Part shown: positions 1 to 9,664 of the stretch, piece by piece
How positions within the stretch are numbered: the first letter of the stretch is position 1
Layout: each line of letters starts with the position of its first letter
NCBI RefSeq assembly: GCF_029525555.1
Contig: NZ_JAPDHZ010000004.1
Location: 960,443-1,024,442, forward strand
From: Cohnella ginsengisoli
GTDB lineage: Bacteria > Bacillota > Bacilli > Paenibacillales > Paenibacillaceae
Reading direction: 5' to 3'
Length of the DNA: 64,000 nt
The notes under the pieces: model-generated
What the model was told of the DNA's origin: nothing
The model's database searches: none
The model's input: the letters and a program-made list of their open reading frames with translations, nothing else
Program-made: the position numbers and the translations under genes

Positions 1-2
1 TC

Positions 3-737
3 GACGTGGACAAAATGCTCTACTTCGTCGCGCCCGAGTGGTGGAAGCCGCGCGACCATTCCGGCCAGACCTTCGGGACGCTGGTGCCGAACGGTCAGAT
101 CGGCCCCGACGGACAGCCGGTCATGGTGCCGGACGTCGCATCGAGCATTCCGGCAGACAGCCTGACAGGTTGGGGCGGGATGAATGAGTATCGCGACGAT
201 AATTACTACATCACGGACGAGTCGGATCCCGCGAAGCTCGGGAGCTCGCTCGGCTGGCTGCTGCAGCTGGACGGCGATAACCTCCGCAACGCGTTCCTGA
301 ACGCGCCATGGGTCAAGGCGGTCATACCGATCCGCCCCGGCAAGGAGAAGGCGGCGATGAACTGGCTGAAGCAGGTGGAAGGCATGAACGGCATCGGCCC
401 GACCGATATGTACGGCGGAAATGAGCAGGATCTGCAGGGCAAGACGATGCTGGAGGTGCTGGACCTGCTGTCCGAGAAGGTCAAGGCGAAGCACGACAAG
501 TCGATCCGGACGACGGATTATCCCGATCCCGATCAGCCTGGAGATGCCGCCAGCACGGTCAGCGCGACGCCGGTCGACAAGGTTTACGAGCATGGCTTCT
601 ACCCGCTGCAGGGCGGCTTCCGGGCCCAGATGGGCGACGACTTTGAAGTGTTCGATCAATGGATCGAGGTGCTGCCGACGGATCAAGTGGTCGCGGTCGA
701 AGTGAAATACGACCCGAAGACGGGGAGACAAATCTAA
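3..737 (+). CDS. Unrecognised protein, 5' end outside window
   Basis: An open frame enters from the left edge and runs about 244 codons to a TAA that overlaps the next start (TAATG). There is no ribosome binding site in front of the first GTG (6), so the true start probably lies upstream. I do not recognise the family. The visible part is soluble, with no signal peptide or membrane segment. It has a proline/tryptophan-rich beginning (FVAPEWWKP), a central stretch NAPWVKAVIPIRPGKE followed by an amphipathic helix, and an acidic C-terminal part ending VAVEVKYDPKTGRQI. The start/stop overlap with the amidase-like gene points to translational coupling and a shared task. Coding is supported by an uninterrupted frame and GC-rich third positions; the function is unknown. 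Confidence 0.6.
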   Translation, partial: DVDKMLYFVAPEWWKPRDHSGQTFGTLVPNGQIGPDGQPVMVPDVASSIPADSLTGWGGMNEYRDDNYYITDESDPAKLGSSLGWLLQLDGDNLRNAFLNAPWVKAVIPIRPGKEKAAMNWLKQVEGMNGIGPTDMYGGNEQDLQGKTMLEVLDLLSEKVKAKHDKSIRTTDYPDPDQPGDAASTVSATPVDKVYEHGFYPLQGGFRAQMGDDFEVFDQWIEVLPTDQVVAVEVKYDPKTGRQI

Positions 738-2339
738 TGGGCAAGCCGAGCGGTCCGCCGAAGCCCAAGACGGCGAAACCAGCCAAAGGCGCCAAGCCCA
801 AGAAGCCGGCCAAACCGAAGGCGGCGCCGATCGCCCCCGTTGCCAAACGCAGCATGGACGACATGCCCGCGGAATCGCTCGAGGCGTTAAAGGAGCGGGA
901 GGCTGCGATCGAAGCCTCCGTTCCCGGTATCGTCAATCCGGCGAAGGACGCAACGGTCGTGCTGCTGTCGCCTTACGGGTATTTCCGCGTCGTGAAGTTC
1001 GACAATCAGGGCAATACGGCGGATCGGCAATATTACCTCTACTTCACGAACAAGAAATCCGGCGGGGTATTCGAGGTGCACGGCACGATCGCATGGACCT
1101 ATATGAACCAGGTGCCGAGGCGCGACGCCATCGAAGATTTTCCGATTCAGGATACGGCCATCGTGAGCGCGACAGCGCAGGACAGCTTGTCGGCGTTCAG
1201 CCGGTACGCGCTGCTATGGACGCAGGCGTCAAACGGCGTGACGACGCGCAACTACGCCGATTACGCACCGCTCGACGAGAAGGCCTTCGTCTCCTGTACG
1301 AGGGAATTCGATCCCGGATTCCCGTCGACGCTCGTCTACAAGAACTGGAAGGGCGAGAAGACTTCGCATTACAAGACGAGCCGGTTCATTCGGGAGTCTG
1401 GCATGCCGACGCAGATTCTGCTTCATGAAACGGCAACGTTCGGCAACCTGAATATTTCGGGCGTGCGCAAGGAGAAAACTTATTATCCGATCCCTCATTT
1501 CTGCGTCAACGAGATCGACAAGAGCGGCAGCGGGCACGTGCTGCAGTTCGTCGATATCGCCGAGAAGACGTATCACGGGGGAGCTGCTGAACGATCGAGC
1601 CGTCGGCATCGAATTCGTCAACGAGCCGATTCAGGAAAAGGACCATGCGGATCTGAAGAACAGCAAGCGAGGGATTTTCCTGAATACCGTCTTGGACAAA
1701 TATCCGAAGCTTCACATCCCGCTGGAGTTCGACGAATCGATGACCGACCGGACGTTGACCGTGAACAAGACGGATCTGCTTAACTGGGACGCGCTGAAGT
1801 CGATCGAGGTCGGCGCGGCCAAGACGAAGGCGGCGACGGAGAAGGACGGGGTCGTGACGCTGCGATTCGTCAAGTCCGACAAGTTCGAGCATCTGGCGAG
1901 CCTGATGCGGCTATTGCAGAACAAGGGCGGATTCCCCGGGCTCGACATCGATGCCGCGGAGCAGCACCGGTCCGTCGTGACGAGCGACAAGAAAAAGGTG
2001 TTCGTTTTCCAGCACGGGTACGAGGGGAACGAGAAGGAAAAGTTGTTCCACTATGCCGTCGATATCCGGCAGCGCGGCATTTATACGCATGGCCTGATCG
2101 GCGGCCATCACGACGGGTATCTGCAGGGACTATACATGTACTTGAAGTTGATCAAGAAGCTGGAGCCGCTCGCCTGCCTGCAGACGATGCTGGATTTGCT
2201 AGCCAAGAGCAAGCTGCCCAAGGGAACCAAGCGGCCGGCGATCAAGCTGAAGGAAGTGCTGACGGTGACAAATGGGAGAGAGGAGGTGCCGAAGACGCCG
2301 AAGGAGATCACGATCACGAGCTACGTAGAGCTGTCTTAA
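737..2339 (+). CDS. N-acetylmuramoyl-L-alanine amidase-like protein (one frameshift)
   Basis: The reconstructed protein is 533 aa. The first ~35 residues are a Lys/Pro/Ala-rich tail (KPKTAKPAKGAKPKKPAKPK), followed by ~190 residues I cannot assign. From about residue 225 it resembles the Amidase_2/PGRP fold: ILLHETA (first zinc His), HFCVNE, KTYHGG (second His), AVGIEFVNEP, and near residue 450 a late GGHHDGY. Known enzymes of this family cut the lactyl-amide bond of peptidoglycan. No signal peptide is visible, so export would need another route or the protein acts internally. The frame breaks at the five-G run 1577-1581; dropping one G gives HGELLNDRAVGIEF and a continuous protein. It is coupled to the preceding unknown gene by a TAATG overlap. 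The amidase domain is fairly clear; its target is inferred. Confidence 0.65.
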
Positions 2340-2365
2340 GAGCGCCGGCTGCCACGCCAGTTAAA

Positions 2366-2431
2366 ATGGGCAGCTCCAAAGCCAACCTGAGCAAGCTGAG
2401 CGGGTTCACGCTCGGAAAGCCCGAGGAATAA
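2366..2431 (+). CDS. Possible 21-aa peptide
   Basis: A short frame, M-GSSKANLSKLSGFTLGKPEE, lies between the amidase-like gene and the terminator. It has no clear ribosome binding site of its own. It could be a genuine small peptide, a leftover of a longer gene, or chance. It is listed because it fills the space before the terminator and is read in the same direction. Confidence 0.2.
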   Translation: MGSSKANLSKLSGFTLGKPEE

Positions 2432-2434
2432 ACG

Positions 2435-2474
2435 AAAGAGGACGGCGCCTTAGCCTTAGGGCGCCGTCCTCTTT
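2435..2474. terminator. Bidirectional rho-independent terminator
   Basis: A near-perfect stem of about 15 bp (GAGGACGGCGCC pairing with GGCGCCGTCCTC) with an A/T-rich flank on each side sits between two converging genes, so it can end transcription from both. Confidence 0.85.
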
Positions 2475-2482
2475 CTATTCAT

Positions 2483-3845
2483 TCAGTGCGAAACGATGGT
2501 CGCTGCCGGCGCTTTCCCAGACTTGACGCGGGCTTTGCTCCAATCCAGCTTGACGTACCGCCAGCCGTTGGCCAGCGCGGACAGCACCATGTTGCTGCAC
2601 AGCGCGATCCAGGCGCCGACTTGGCCGTAATCGAACACGACCGTGAGCAACAGCGTGCCCGGAATGAAGATGATCCAGTTCAGGACGAACGCGATGCGGG
2701 ACAGATAGTTCGTGTCGCCGATGCCGCGCAGCCCTCCCCCCGAAAATAATGCCCGTCGTATTGAACAACTGGATGAACGCCGCCAGATGAATGAGCGGAA
2801 TGACGGCCATGTATACGGCTCGCTCCGGCGTATACAGCTTCGCGATCGGAAGCGCGAAGATGAACATCAGGATCGAGATAATCACCATGAGCAGGACGCC
2901 CAGTACGACCGTCATGAATCCGAAGCGTTTCGCCTCCGCGTGCCGTCCTTTTCCGATCTCTTGTCCCGTGCCGATCGTCGCTGCCGCCCCGAAGCCGTTC
3001 GACGGCATGAACCCGAACGACAGGATGTTCAAGGCGATCTCGTTCGCCGCGATGGCGACCGTCCCCAGGCGCGAAATGCACATAGTGAATACGAGCATGC
3101 CGAGACTATAGGACAATTCCATCATGCTGAGCTTCGCGCTTTCGAAGACCATCAGCTTAACCTGCTTCCGTTCGATTCGTTCGAAGTTGCGCGTCAGCAG
3201 CGTAGCGTTTAAGTAGCCATAATGGACCCACAGACACAAGCCGAACGTGACGATCTCCGCGATCAATACGCTCCATGCGGCGCCTTGCAGCCCCATGTCC
3301 GGGAATCCGTATTTCCCGTAAGCCAGTACGTAAGTCAGCACGACCACCAGGCCGCTGTTGATGAGCGCGAGCGTCATCGGCGTCTTGGTGTCGCCTATGG
3401 CGCGAAGATAAGCGAAGAACGCGCCGCTGAAGATGCCGAACGCCAGCGCGATCATCCGGAGCAAGACATAATCGGTACCCAGCGAGACGATCTCGTCGTT
3501 CAGCCCCATCGCACGGAGGATGAGCTCGGGCGCGAGCAGACTGCCCGCCAGCAGAATGACGGCGAGCGCGCCGGTAAGCGCCAGCGCGATTTGCATCCGC
3601 TGATTGGCGAGGCGCATTTCGCCTGAGCCGTAATTTTGAGCGACCAGATAGTTGATCGCGTTCTGTATGCCGGCGCACAACGCCCACATGTTGTAGATGA
3701 GAATGTTCGTCACGCCGACGACCGCGATCGCGGCCGCGCTCAGTTTTCCGACAATCATCAAAATGAGCAAGCCCGTAAAGGTCATGGACGAGAACGTTGC
3801 GATGGACGGTAAAGCCAGATTCAAAATTCGTTTTGCCAATTGCAC
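2483..3845 (-). CDS. MATE family multidrug/metabolite exporter (one frameshift)
   Basis: The reconstructed protein is 453 aa, the usual MATE/DinF size, with twelve hydrophobic segments. The N-terminal LALPSIATFSSMTFTGLLIL, the internal RAIGDTKTPM loop and the matching second-half GGGLRGIGDTNY loop are typical of this cation-antiporter superfamily, which exports drugs or metabolites across the membrane. The start is GTG at 3845, with AGGAGG nine bases upstream. The frame breaks at a six-base run (2736-2741, C on plus); with one base removed the protein reads through to a TGA at 2483-2485. Without this correction the last ~85 residues turn into Arg/His-rich nonsense. The substrate cannot be told from sequence. 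It stands alone, converging on the amidase-like gene. Confidence 0.85.
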
Positions 3846-4100
3846 TTCTTTATGCCTCCTGCGTGTTGTTGTTCTCGTTGAATTCCAGTCCGTATCAAGC
3901 AGACATAGGCTCTATTATAAACCCGTGTTCACAACAATTCCTAGCGGGTTTTGCAACCTTTTTTGCGCGTAAGAACAATTTCTTTCAAAAAGCTGAGTTC
4001 ATCCATACACGATTTGCCGCAACGGAGCGTTCTCTCCGAATGGACATCAGCCAATTTTAGACGAGGGATGATAGACGTCCACTAGGAATTTATCCCCTGT

Positions 4101-4108
4101 GCATATGA
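4101..4108 (+). promoter_or_regulatory. Candidate sporulation-type -10 box
   Basis: CATATGAT fits the CATAnnnT pattern of sigma-E/sigma-K -10 boxes and lies about 22 bases before a good AGGAGG. No strong matching -35 was found. It would fit a spore-coat role for the genes behind it but is only a weak pattern match. Confidence 0.25.
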
Positions 4109-4142
4109 TGACTTCATCAAAAAACGGCTAGGAGGACTCATA

Positions 4143-5162
4143 TTGATCGGAGCTGGCGTCTCAAGGCCATTGGACTACTACTTCTGGATGAAAGATTGGG
4201 CGGCAAACTCCGGATATGCCCTCTCGGATGTATATTGCCCGATTGCGCTGGATGCTCAGTTTAACGCTTTTGTAGCTGCCATACCTGGCGGCAGGGTCTA
4301 CGGAGACGACGGAACCGTCATTTCGCCTGATAATTGTCTCATTTGGGAAGTTTCCTACGACTGGGGCAACGATCCGAAGAAACATCCGATTTTTCTCCAG
4401 AATAACCTGCCGCCCCCCGCCTATGTGCCGGGCAATATCGTCGTTCTTACCAAAGTGGGCGCCTCCAATTTTTATCACTGGATGTACGATGTGCTGCCGC
4501 GTATTTATTTGCTCGCCTGCAGCAGGCTGCCCGTCGATAAGTACGTCGTTAGCAAAGACCTGCAACCCTTTCAGTTCGAGACGTTAAGGGCGATGGGGAT
4601 TAGCGAGGACCAACTGATTCACAGCGGCAACGATTTTCATATGGAAGCCGAGCGTCTGATCGTGCCTTCGATCGGATTCGGCCAGAAGTGGGTTTACCAT
4701 TTTTTAAGAAGCGAATTTCTATCCGTCGAGCCTCGGCCTACGCGAAAATTATACGTTAGCCGTACGCAATCCATCGGACGAACATTGACGAACGAAGCCG
4801 AGGTCGTGGCGATATTGCAATCGCTCGGATTCGAAACCGTCTATCCGGAGCAGCATTCCGTAAGCGAACAAGCTAAGCTCTTCTCGGAAGCCGCCTACGT
4901 CATCGCTCCGACCGGCAGCGCATTGACCAACTTGACGTTCAGCAGCCACCAAACCAAGGTGCTGGAGCTATTTTCGCCTAACTTTATCGTGCACGATATT
5001 AAGCGCATATGCGGATACGGCGGATTGGAGCATCATTCGCTCATGGGCGTCGGAAGCCGGCCGCCGAAGTATGAAGGAATCCCTTGGTATTGGTACGGCC
5101 TGGACGATATTACGGTATCCACTTCCGAGTTGATCGCGGTTTGCAAGCAAATGGGCTTATAG
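4143..5162 (+). CDS. GT61/DUF563-type glycosyltransferase
   Basis: 339 aa, intact. The features match the DUF563/GT61 family: a central NFYHWMYDVLPRIYLL motif, a downstream RKLYVSRTQ segment, and a C-terminal VIAPTGSALTNLTF block where the family carries its G-[SA]-[AG] signature. These enzymes move a sugar from a nucleotide donor onto a glycan or protein. The start is TTG at 4143 with AGGAGG seven bases upstream. It opens the run of transferase genes 4.1-8.0 kb on the plus strand, so it probably acts in the same glycan pathway. There is no signal peptide, consistent with cytoplasmic assembly. Donor and acceptor are unknown. Confidence 0.8.
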   Translation: MIGAGVSRPLDYYFWMKDWAANSGYALSDVYCPIALDAQFNAFVAAIPGGRVYGDDGTVISPDNCLIWEVSYDWGNDPKKHPIFLQNNLPPPAYVPGNIVVLTKVGASNFYHWMYDVLPRIYLLACSRLPVDKYVVSKDLQPFQFETLRAMGISEDQLIHSGNDFHMEAERLIVPSIGFGQKWVYHFLRSEFLSVEPRPTRKLYVSRTQSIGRTLTNEAEVVAILQSLGFETVYPEQHSVSEQAKLFSEAAYVIAPTGSALTNLTFSSHQTKVLELFSPNFIVHDIKRICGYGGLEHHSLMGVGSRPPKYEGIPWYWYGLDDITVSTSELIAVCKQMGL

Positions 5163-5213
5163 ACCGCGAATGCCGAAGATGATCCTTTTTTATAGAAGGA
5201 GGGAACGAAATCC

Positions 5214-6461
5214 ATGAAAATACTCCTGGCTACTTACTGGGGGGTTGCCGCATATCGGGGGCGTGGATCTCTACGTTCGGCAGCTAAAAAACGGACTTGA
5301 GCGAAGAGGGCACAAGGTCGATATATTGAGCCGTCTTCCGGATGGAAGTGGTTATTCCCTTCTGAATAAGGGCGCAGCGGTGCTCAGAAGCGCGATTCAC
5401 CCGCTCGTCGAAGCGAATGCGAAGGGCTATTTTGAAGATCATATTCCCGATTTGGATCCCCTTATTCAAGAATTGGAAATCGAGCGGTACGCTTATGAAT
5501 TAGGAGCGGCTTACTTTGACGTCGGCTCCTATGATCTCATTCATGCGCAGGATATTATCTCGGCCAAGGCATTATCCCGCATCAAGAAGCCGGATACCGC
5601 GCTGGTCACGACCATCCATGGCTATTGGGCCGGCGAGTGGTTTCTTACCCTCCGCGAACAGCGGATGCTGGATGACCCCGCTCGAAGAGAAAGGCTTTGG
5701 CAGTATGCCGGCTTTCGCGAGCAAAGCGGCCTGATTCCTGCCGATGCCGCTACGCTGCCCACGAACTGGATGAGAGATATTATGAGCAATGATTTTGCGG
5801 TACCGCTCGAGAAGCTAACCGTCGTGCCAAACGGCATCGATATTGGAGATTTTATGAAGCGGATGAATGCCGGAACGACTTTCCGGTGCCCGCACGATAA
5901 AAAAAGCGATTATCTGTTCGGCGAGACTTGATACGATCAAAGGCCATAAGTACCTCATTCGCGCGCTGGCCCGGTTAAAGCAAGACCGGGACGATTGGGT
6001 ATGCTTGCTGGTCGGAAACGGAGGATTGGAATTTAATCTTCGCGAGTTGGTGAAGGTCCACGGCATCGAGGAGAACGTGATGTTTATGGGGTTGAGGGGG
6101 AGACGTGCCCGCGCTGCTGGGCCATTCGCATATTTTTGTACTTCCCAGCCTGCAAGACAATCATCCGTATGCCGTCATGGAGGCGCAAGTCGCAGGGAAC
6201 GCGGTCATCGTGTCCGATGCCGGCGGGATGCCTGAAATGGTTAATCACGGCGTGACGGGTCTGGTATTCGAGAAAGGCAATGACGAACAGCTATACCAAC
6301 ATTTGCGGACCTACATGAGCGACGAGCCGTTCCGCCATTATGTAGCGGAAGAAGCCAAATCGTTCGGCCACGCACACTGGTCGTTAGATCTGATGATGGA
6401 GCGAATGCGAGGTATTTACGAAACGGCGCTGTCCCGGAATAGAGGGGGAGTTCGTGTGTGA
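5214..6461 (+). CDS. GT4 glycosyltransferase (three frameshifts)
   Basis: Reconstructed at 414 aa. It is a close paralogue of the minus-strand GT4 at 8441-9664: both begin M(K/R)ILLATYWGLP and share LDADIR-region spacing, the VVPNGID motif and the PSLQDN..Y.VMEA block with the EX7E donor-binding signature. The enzyme is a retaining GT-B transferase using a nucleotide sugar. Frame changes fall at G6 (5239-5244), A7 (5899-5905) and G5 (6096-6100); dropping one base at each gives a protein that aligns with its paralogue without gaps at those points. The start is ATG 5214 behind AAGGAGGG. The end overlaps the next gene by GTGA, so the two are coupled. Confidence 0.8.
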
Positions 6462-7993
6462 AAATCTTGCTGTTCTCCCATCTCAGCGGGGCAAGCTATA
6501 TTACCGGCGCCGAAAAATATTTATTTCTCTTCGCGCAGGAGCTTTCTTCGGCAGCGGAATGCACGTTGTTCGTTCCCCAAGAAGGCATCTTGAAGGCGAA
6601 CGCGGACCGGGCAGGCATCCCGACCCGGATCGAATCCATCCCGCTGATGTGGAATCTCTACGTTCCAGACGAACGAATCGCCCTTGAAGAGGCTGCGATT
6701 CTGGCCGAAAACAAGCACGCCGGGCTCATCCTGCTGCTTCAACAGTATCGGCCCGATGCGGTCATTGTGAATACCTGCGTGAACGCGCTCCCCGCGATCG
6801 CCGCCAAGGAGCTTGGCATTCCGGTCGTTTGGATGGTGATGGAGAACATTGATCGGAATGAATATACGATGCAGTCCGTTCAATTGATCCATCGGTATTC
6901 CGATCTCATCGTACATGTATCCGACCATTCGCGATCTTGCTTCAGACCGATCGTCCCCGACGATAAACTGTTGCTGCTGCCGCCCGCTTCGCCGGAGAGC
7001 GAGCCGGGTCGGGCTTCGAGTCCGCAGCTGCATGAATATAGGGCATGGACAGAAGGGATGCCTCCTCATCGTTTTCTGATCGGCTATATTTCGGCGGGCA
7101 TTCAACGTTCGAAGGGGCTGCACCACTTTCTAGCTATGGCACTTAGGTTATGCGAAGTGCGCAAGGATCTGTGCTTCCTTTGCGTCGCCGGATCGGTTGG
7201 CGATTACGAATACGAACGTCAATGCCAGTCGATGGTAGAGCAGTCGGCCTTTCACGATCGTTTCCGATTTGCGGGCTTTCAGTCTGACTTAAGCAGCCTC
7301 TATCCGAGCCTAAGCGCGGTCGTGATCCCAAGCTTAGTCGACGAAGGATTCGGGATGGTCGCGCTGGAGGCGCTGCTGCATGGCACGCGTACAATCGCCT
7401 ATCGTTCCGGAGGGCTTAGCGAGATTTTGACGGCAGCGGGCCAAGAGCATTGGCTCGTAGAAAAGGGAGACATCGACGGCTTGTACGGCAAGGTAAAATC
7501 CGTACTTGAGCAGCCATCCGACGCCGTCGACATCCGACGCGTCACCCAAGCGTTCGGGATCGATGCCTACAAATCCAGATTGGCAGCCTTTCACAATACG
7601 TTGCGCATGCTCGATCTCGAGGCGAACGAACGCAGAAAGGCTGCCTTTCGGCCTTTAAAGCAGCACCGAGTCTACATGGGAGATCGGACGCAGGTGAGAT
7701 ACGTGCTGCGAAGAGGGATGAAGCTGCGGGTCGCCTCGCAGTCGAACGGCGTTCGCCAACGCCGCGTGCTCGTCGTTCCGGAATCCCGGTTATACGCGTA
7801 CCCTTCGGGCGAAGACATTCAGTACGAATCCGCGCGTTCGGTATCCAAGCGCCGAGCGAAAAGAAAAAGCGCGAAAAGCAGGGCTAAAGCTTACAAATCG
7901 CGAAAAAGAAAAAAATTACCCTTAAAGGGATTACCGAGACAAAAACGGCGTCGAAAGTCCCAGCATCGCCTAAGGCAAAAAACGAAAAAATAA
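6458..7993 (+). CDS. GT4 glycosyltransferase with long Lys/Arg-rich tail
   Basis: 511 aa, intact. Residues 1-~390 are a GT-B transferase: an N-terminal HLSGASYITGAEKYLFLFAQ segment, IGYISAGIQRSKGLHHFLAM opening the second domain, and PSLVDEGFGMVALEALLHGT with EX7E-like acidic residues. The last ~70 residues are an extreme basic tail dominated by Lys and Arg (RKRKKLPLKGLPRQKRRRK). Such tails are unusual for a transferase; they could bind an anionic polymer, DNA or an acidic coat protein. The start is GTG 6458, overlapping the previous stop. A terminator follows. The tail resembles in composition the small protein encoded just beyond on the other strand. Confidence 0.8.
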   Translation: MKILLFSHLSGASYITGAEKYLFLFAQELSSAAECTLFVPQEGILKANADRAGIPTRIESIPLMWNLYVPDERIALEEAAILAENKHAGLILLLQQYRPDAVIVNTCVNALPAIAAKELGIPVVWMVMENIDRNEYTMQSVQLIHRYSDLIVHVSDHSRSCFRPIVPDDKLLLLPPASPESEPGRASSPQLHEYRAWTEGMPPHRFLIGYISAGIQRSKGLHHFLAMALRLCEVRKDLCFLCVAGSVGDYEYERQCQSMVEQSAFHDRFRFAGFQSDLSSLYPSLSAVVIPSLVDEGFGMVALEALLHGTRTIAYRSGGLSEILTAAGQEHWLVEKGDIDGLYGKVKSVLEQPSDAVDIRRVTQAFGIDAYKSRLAAFHNTLRMLDLEANERRKAAFRPLKQHRVYMGDRTQVRYVLRRGMKLRVASQSNGVRQRRVLVVPESRLYAYPSGEDIQYESARSVSKRRAKRKSAKSRAKAYKSRKRKKLPLKGLPRQKRRRKSQHRLRQKTKK

Positions 7994-8016
7994 AAGGCAT
8001 ATGCCGTTTGAAAAGC

Positions 8017-8040
8017 CCCCCCTTTGTCGCCAAAGGGGGG
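8017..8040. terminator. Terminator between converging genes
   Basis: CCCCCCTTTG pairs perfectly with CAAAGGGGGG across a TCGC loop. The minus-strand side is followed by a short T run, so it serves the minus operon best and may also stop the plus-strand transferase transcript. Confidence 0.75.
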
Positions 8041-8050
8041 CGGAACTTCG

Positions 8051-8425
8051 TTAATGGAATTGTCTCATATGGTTGATAACGTCAATATCGGGGGCCTTAT
8101 AGCCAGGAGGCAGCCCTGCAACGATGCGATCCCATACCGCGCTGTCTACCTGCAAGTGTTCGGTTTGCCCGGGATGAAGAAATATTCCGTTATACTGGTT
8201 ACCGGAGACAAGATGGTCAGGCGTCAGCCGTACTCTTCGCGTTCGTTTTTTGCCGACAGACTTCGTTCGCGAATTTCGAGGCGTTCTCGATCTCTTCCTT
8301 GACGTTCTGCGGGATTTTCGCCTCGGCACAACCCGATTTTTCCGCCTGACGGAAACCTTTTTACCGATTCGTCTGATCCTTTTCCCTTTGAGCGGGTTTG
8401 CTCTTCTTCGTTTTTGTTTGGCCAT
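8051..8425 (-). CDS. Small Lys/Arg-rich protein of unknown function
   Basis: 124 aa. The first ~67 residues are almost entirely basic, with repeated RRKSRR, RKRSRTPR and KKRTRRVR clusters and many Ser/Thr. The remaining ~57 residues (starting LTPDHLVSG) look like an ordinary folded domain. The start is ATG 8425 with GGAGG eight bases upstream. It lies 15 bases behind a GT4 gene and is probably co-transcribed. Basic, Ser-rich low-complexity proteins such as CotG-like coat proteins occur on spores, which fits the surface-glycan setting, but I see no direct homology. Other options are a nucleic-acid or polyanion binder. The composition is not explained by reading-frame noise because the ribosome binding site and C-terminal domain are sensible. 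Confidence 0.65.
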   Translation of the reverse strand: MAKQKRRRANPLKGKRIRRIGKKVSVRRKNRVVPRRKSRRTSRKRSRTPRNSRTKSVGKKRTRRVRLTPDHLVSGNQYNGIFLHPGQTEHLQVDSAVWDRIVAGLPPGYKAPDIDVINHMRQFH

Positions 8426-8440
8426 ATCCCATACCTCCGT

Positions 8441-9664
8441 CTATTGGTTAAGTGCGCGATCGTATACGGCGACGACCCGATCCGTCATCGCATGAAGCGA
8501 CCAATGACGTAATCCGCTTGCCTGAGCCTGCTCTCCCAGCCGCGTCCGAAGCGCTTCGTTACTCAGCACGTCGGCCAATTTGTCGCATAACTGCCCGTCG
8601 TCTCCGGAAGCGAAGATCAATCCGGTTTCTCCGTCTTTGACCATTTCCGGAATGCCGCCCGCATTCGATACGATGACCGGCTTGCCTGCGGCATGGGCTT
8701 CCATGATGGAATAAGGAAAATTGTCCTGGAGGCTCGGAAGCACGAAAATGTCGGCCTTTTTCAGTAATGCAGGAACGTCTTCTCGATGACCCAAGAAAAG
8801 GACATCGTTCTGAAGGCCGTATTCTGCCGTCTTTGTCCTTAAATGAGCATCCAGCTGTCCGTCCCCGGCCAACCAGCAAACCCAATCTTTTCTGACGTTC
8901 TTTAAACGGGCAAGCGCCTTTAATAAGACCTCATGTCCTTTTACCGGGTCAAATCGAGCGCAGCATAAAATAATCAGCTTTCCTTCCGGGCGGGACAGAT
9001 CGGCGGACGCATTCAATTTGCCCAAGAACTCCTCCATGTCCATCGCGTTCGGCACAACGGTCATTCGGTTGCCTGGAACGTAGAAATCCCTAATCATGAT
9101 TTGCTTCAGCCATTCCGTCGGCATGATCGTCTCCTGGCTCCCCATTATGCCGAGGTGTTCAATGAATAAATAGTACTGCCAGAGAGGCGTACGCACGTAA
9201 TTCCCGTCCAGCAGACCATCCGCTTGAAGCCGGGCGAGATTCTCGGTGGAGAGACAGCCGTGAATGGTAGCAATTCGTTTCGTGCGGGGATGCGCCACGC
9301 GGGCGAATGCCCTAGCGGCGATTACGTCTTGCGCGTGAACGATGTCATAGGTCGCGGCACCGAAAAAAGCGGCGGCAGCCTCATAGCCATATCGATCGAT
9401 TTCCATATTCCTTATCGTTGCATCTATGCCAGGGAGATGTCTCGCAAAATAAGCATTCGTTTTTGCTGAAATGAACGGCAGCAGGCTGCTTTTGCTTAGA
9501 TACCAGCCCTTATTCGGCATATGAAAACCCGAATCGTCAGGCGCTTTCGCGAATAAATCGACCTCATGCCCCAGCGCTTCCAACCCGCGTTTCAATTGAT
9601 GCATATACTTTTCCAATCCGCCTACGGAAGGAAGCCCCCAATAGGTCGCAAGCAAAATGCGCAT
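8441..9664 (-). CDS. GT4 glycosyltransferase
   Basis: 407 aa, intact. MRILLATYWGLPSVGGLEKY is the acceptor-domain glycine loop; RPEGKLIILCCARFDPVKGH opens the donor domain; PSLQDNFPYSIMEAHAAGKP carries the EX7E signature that binds the nucleotide sugar. It is the paralogue of the plus-strand GT4 at 5214-6461, apparently duplicated in inverted orientation. It is followed in the same operon by the small basic protein. Its start at 9664 faces the nucleotide-sugar dehydrogenase operon across about 200 bases, so the two operons diverge from one control region. Confidence 0.9.
   Translation of the reverse strand: MRILLATYWGLPSVGGLEKYMHQLKRGLEALGHEVDLFAKAPDDSGFHMPNKGWYLSKSSLLPFISAKTNAYFARHLPGIDATIRNMEIDRYGYEAAAAFFGAATYDIVHAQDVIAARAFARVAHPRTKRIATIHGCLSTENLARLQADGLLDGNYVRTPLWQYYLFIEHLGIMGSQETIMPTEWLKQIMIRDFYVPGNRMTVVPNAMDMEEFLGKLNASADLSRPEGKLIILCCARFDPVKGHEVLLKALARLKNVRKDWVCWLAGDGQLDAHLRTKTAEYGLQNDVLFLGHREDVPALLKKADIFVLPSLQDNFPYSIMEAHAAGKPVIVSNAGGIPEMVKDGETGLIFASGDDGQLCDKLADVLSNEALRTRLGEQAQASGLRHWSLHAMTDRVVAVYDRALNQ

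Noticed and set aside
5214..6461. A pseudogene call for the broken GT4
   Set aside because: Three single surplus bases in homopolymers explain all breaks, and the corrected protein aligns with its intact paralogue.
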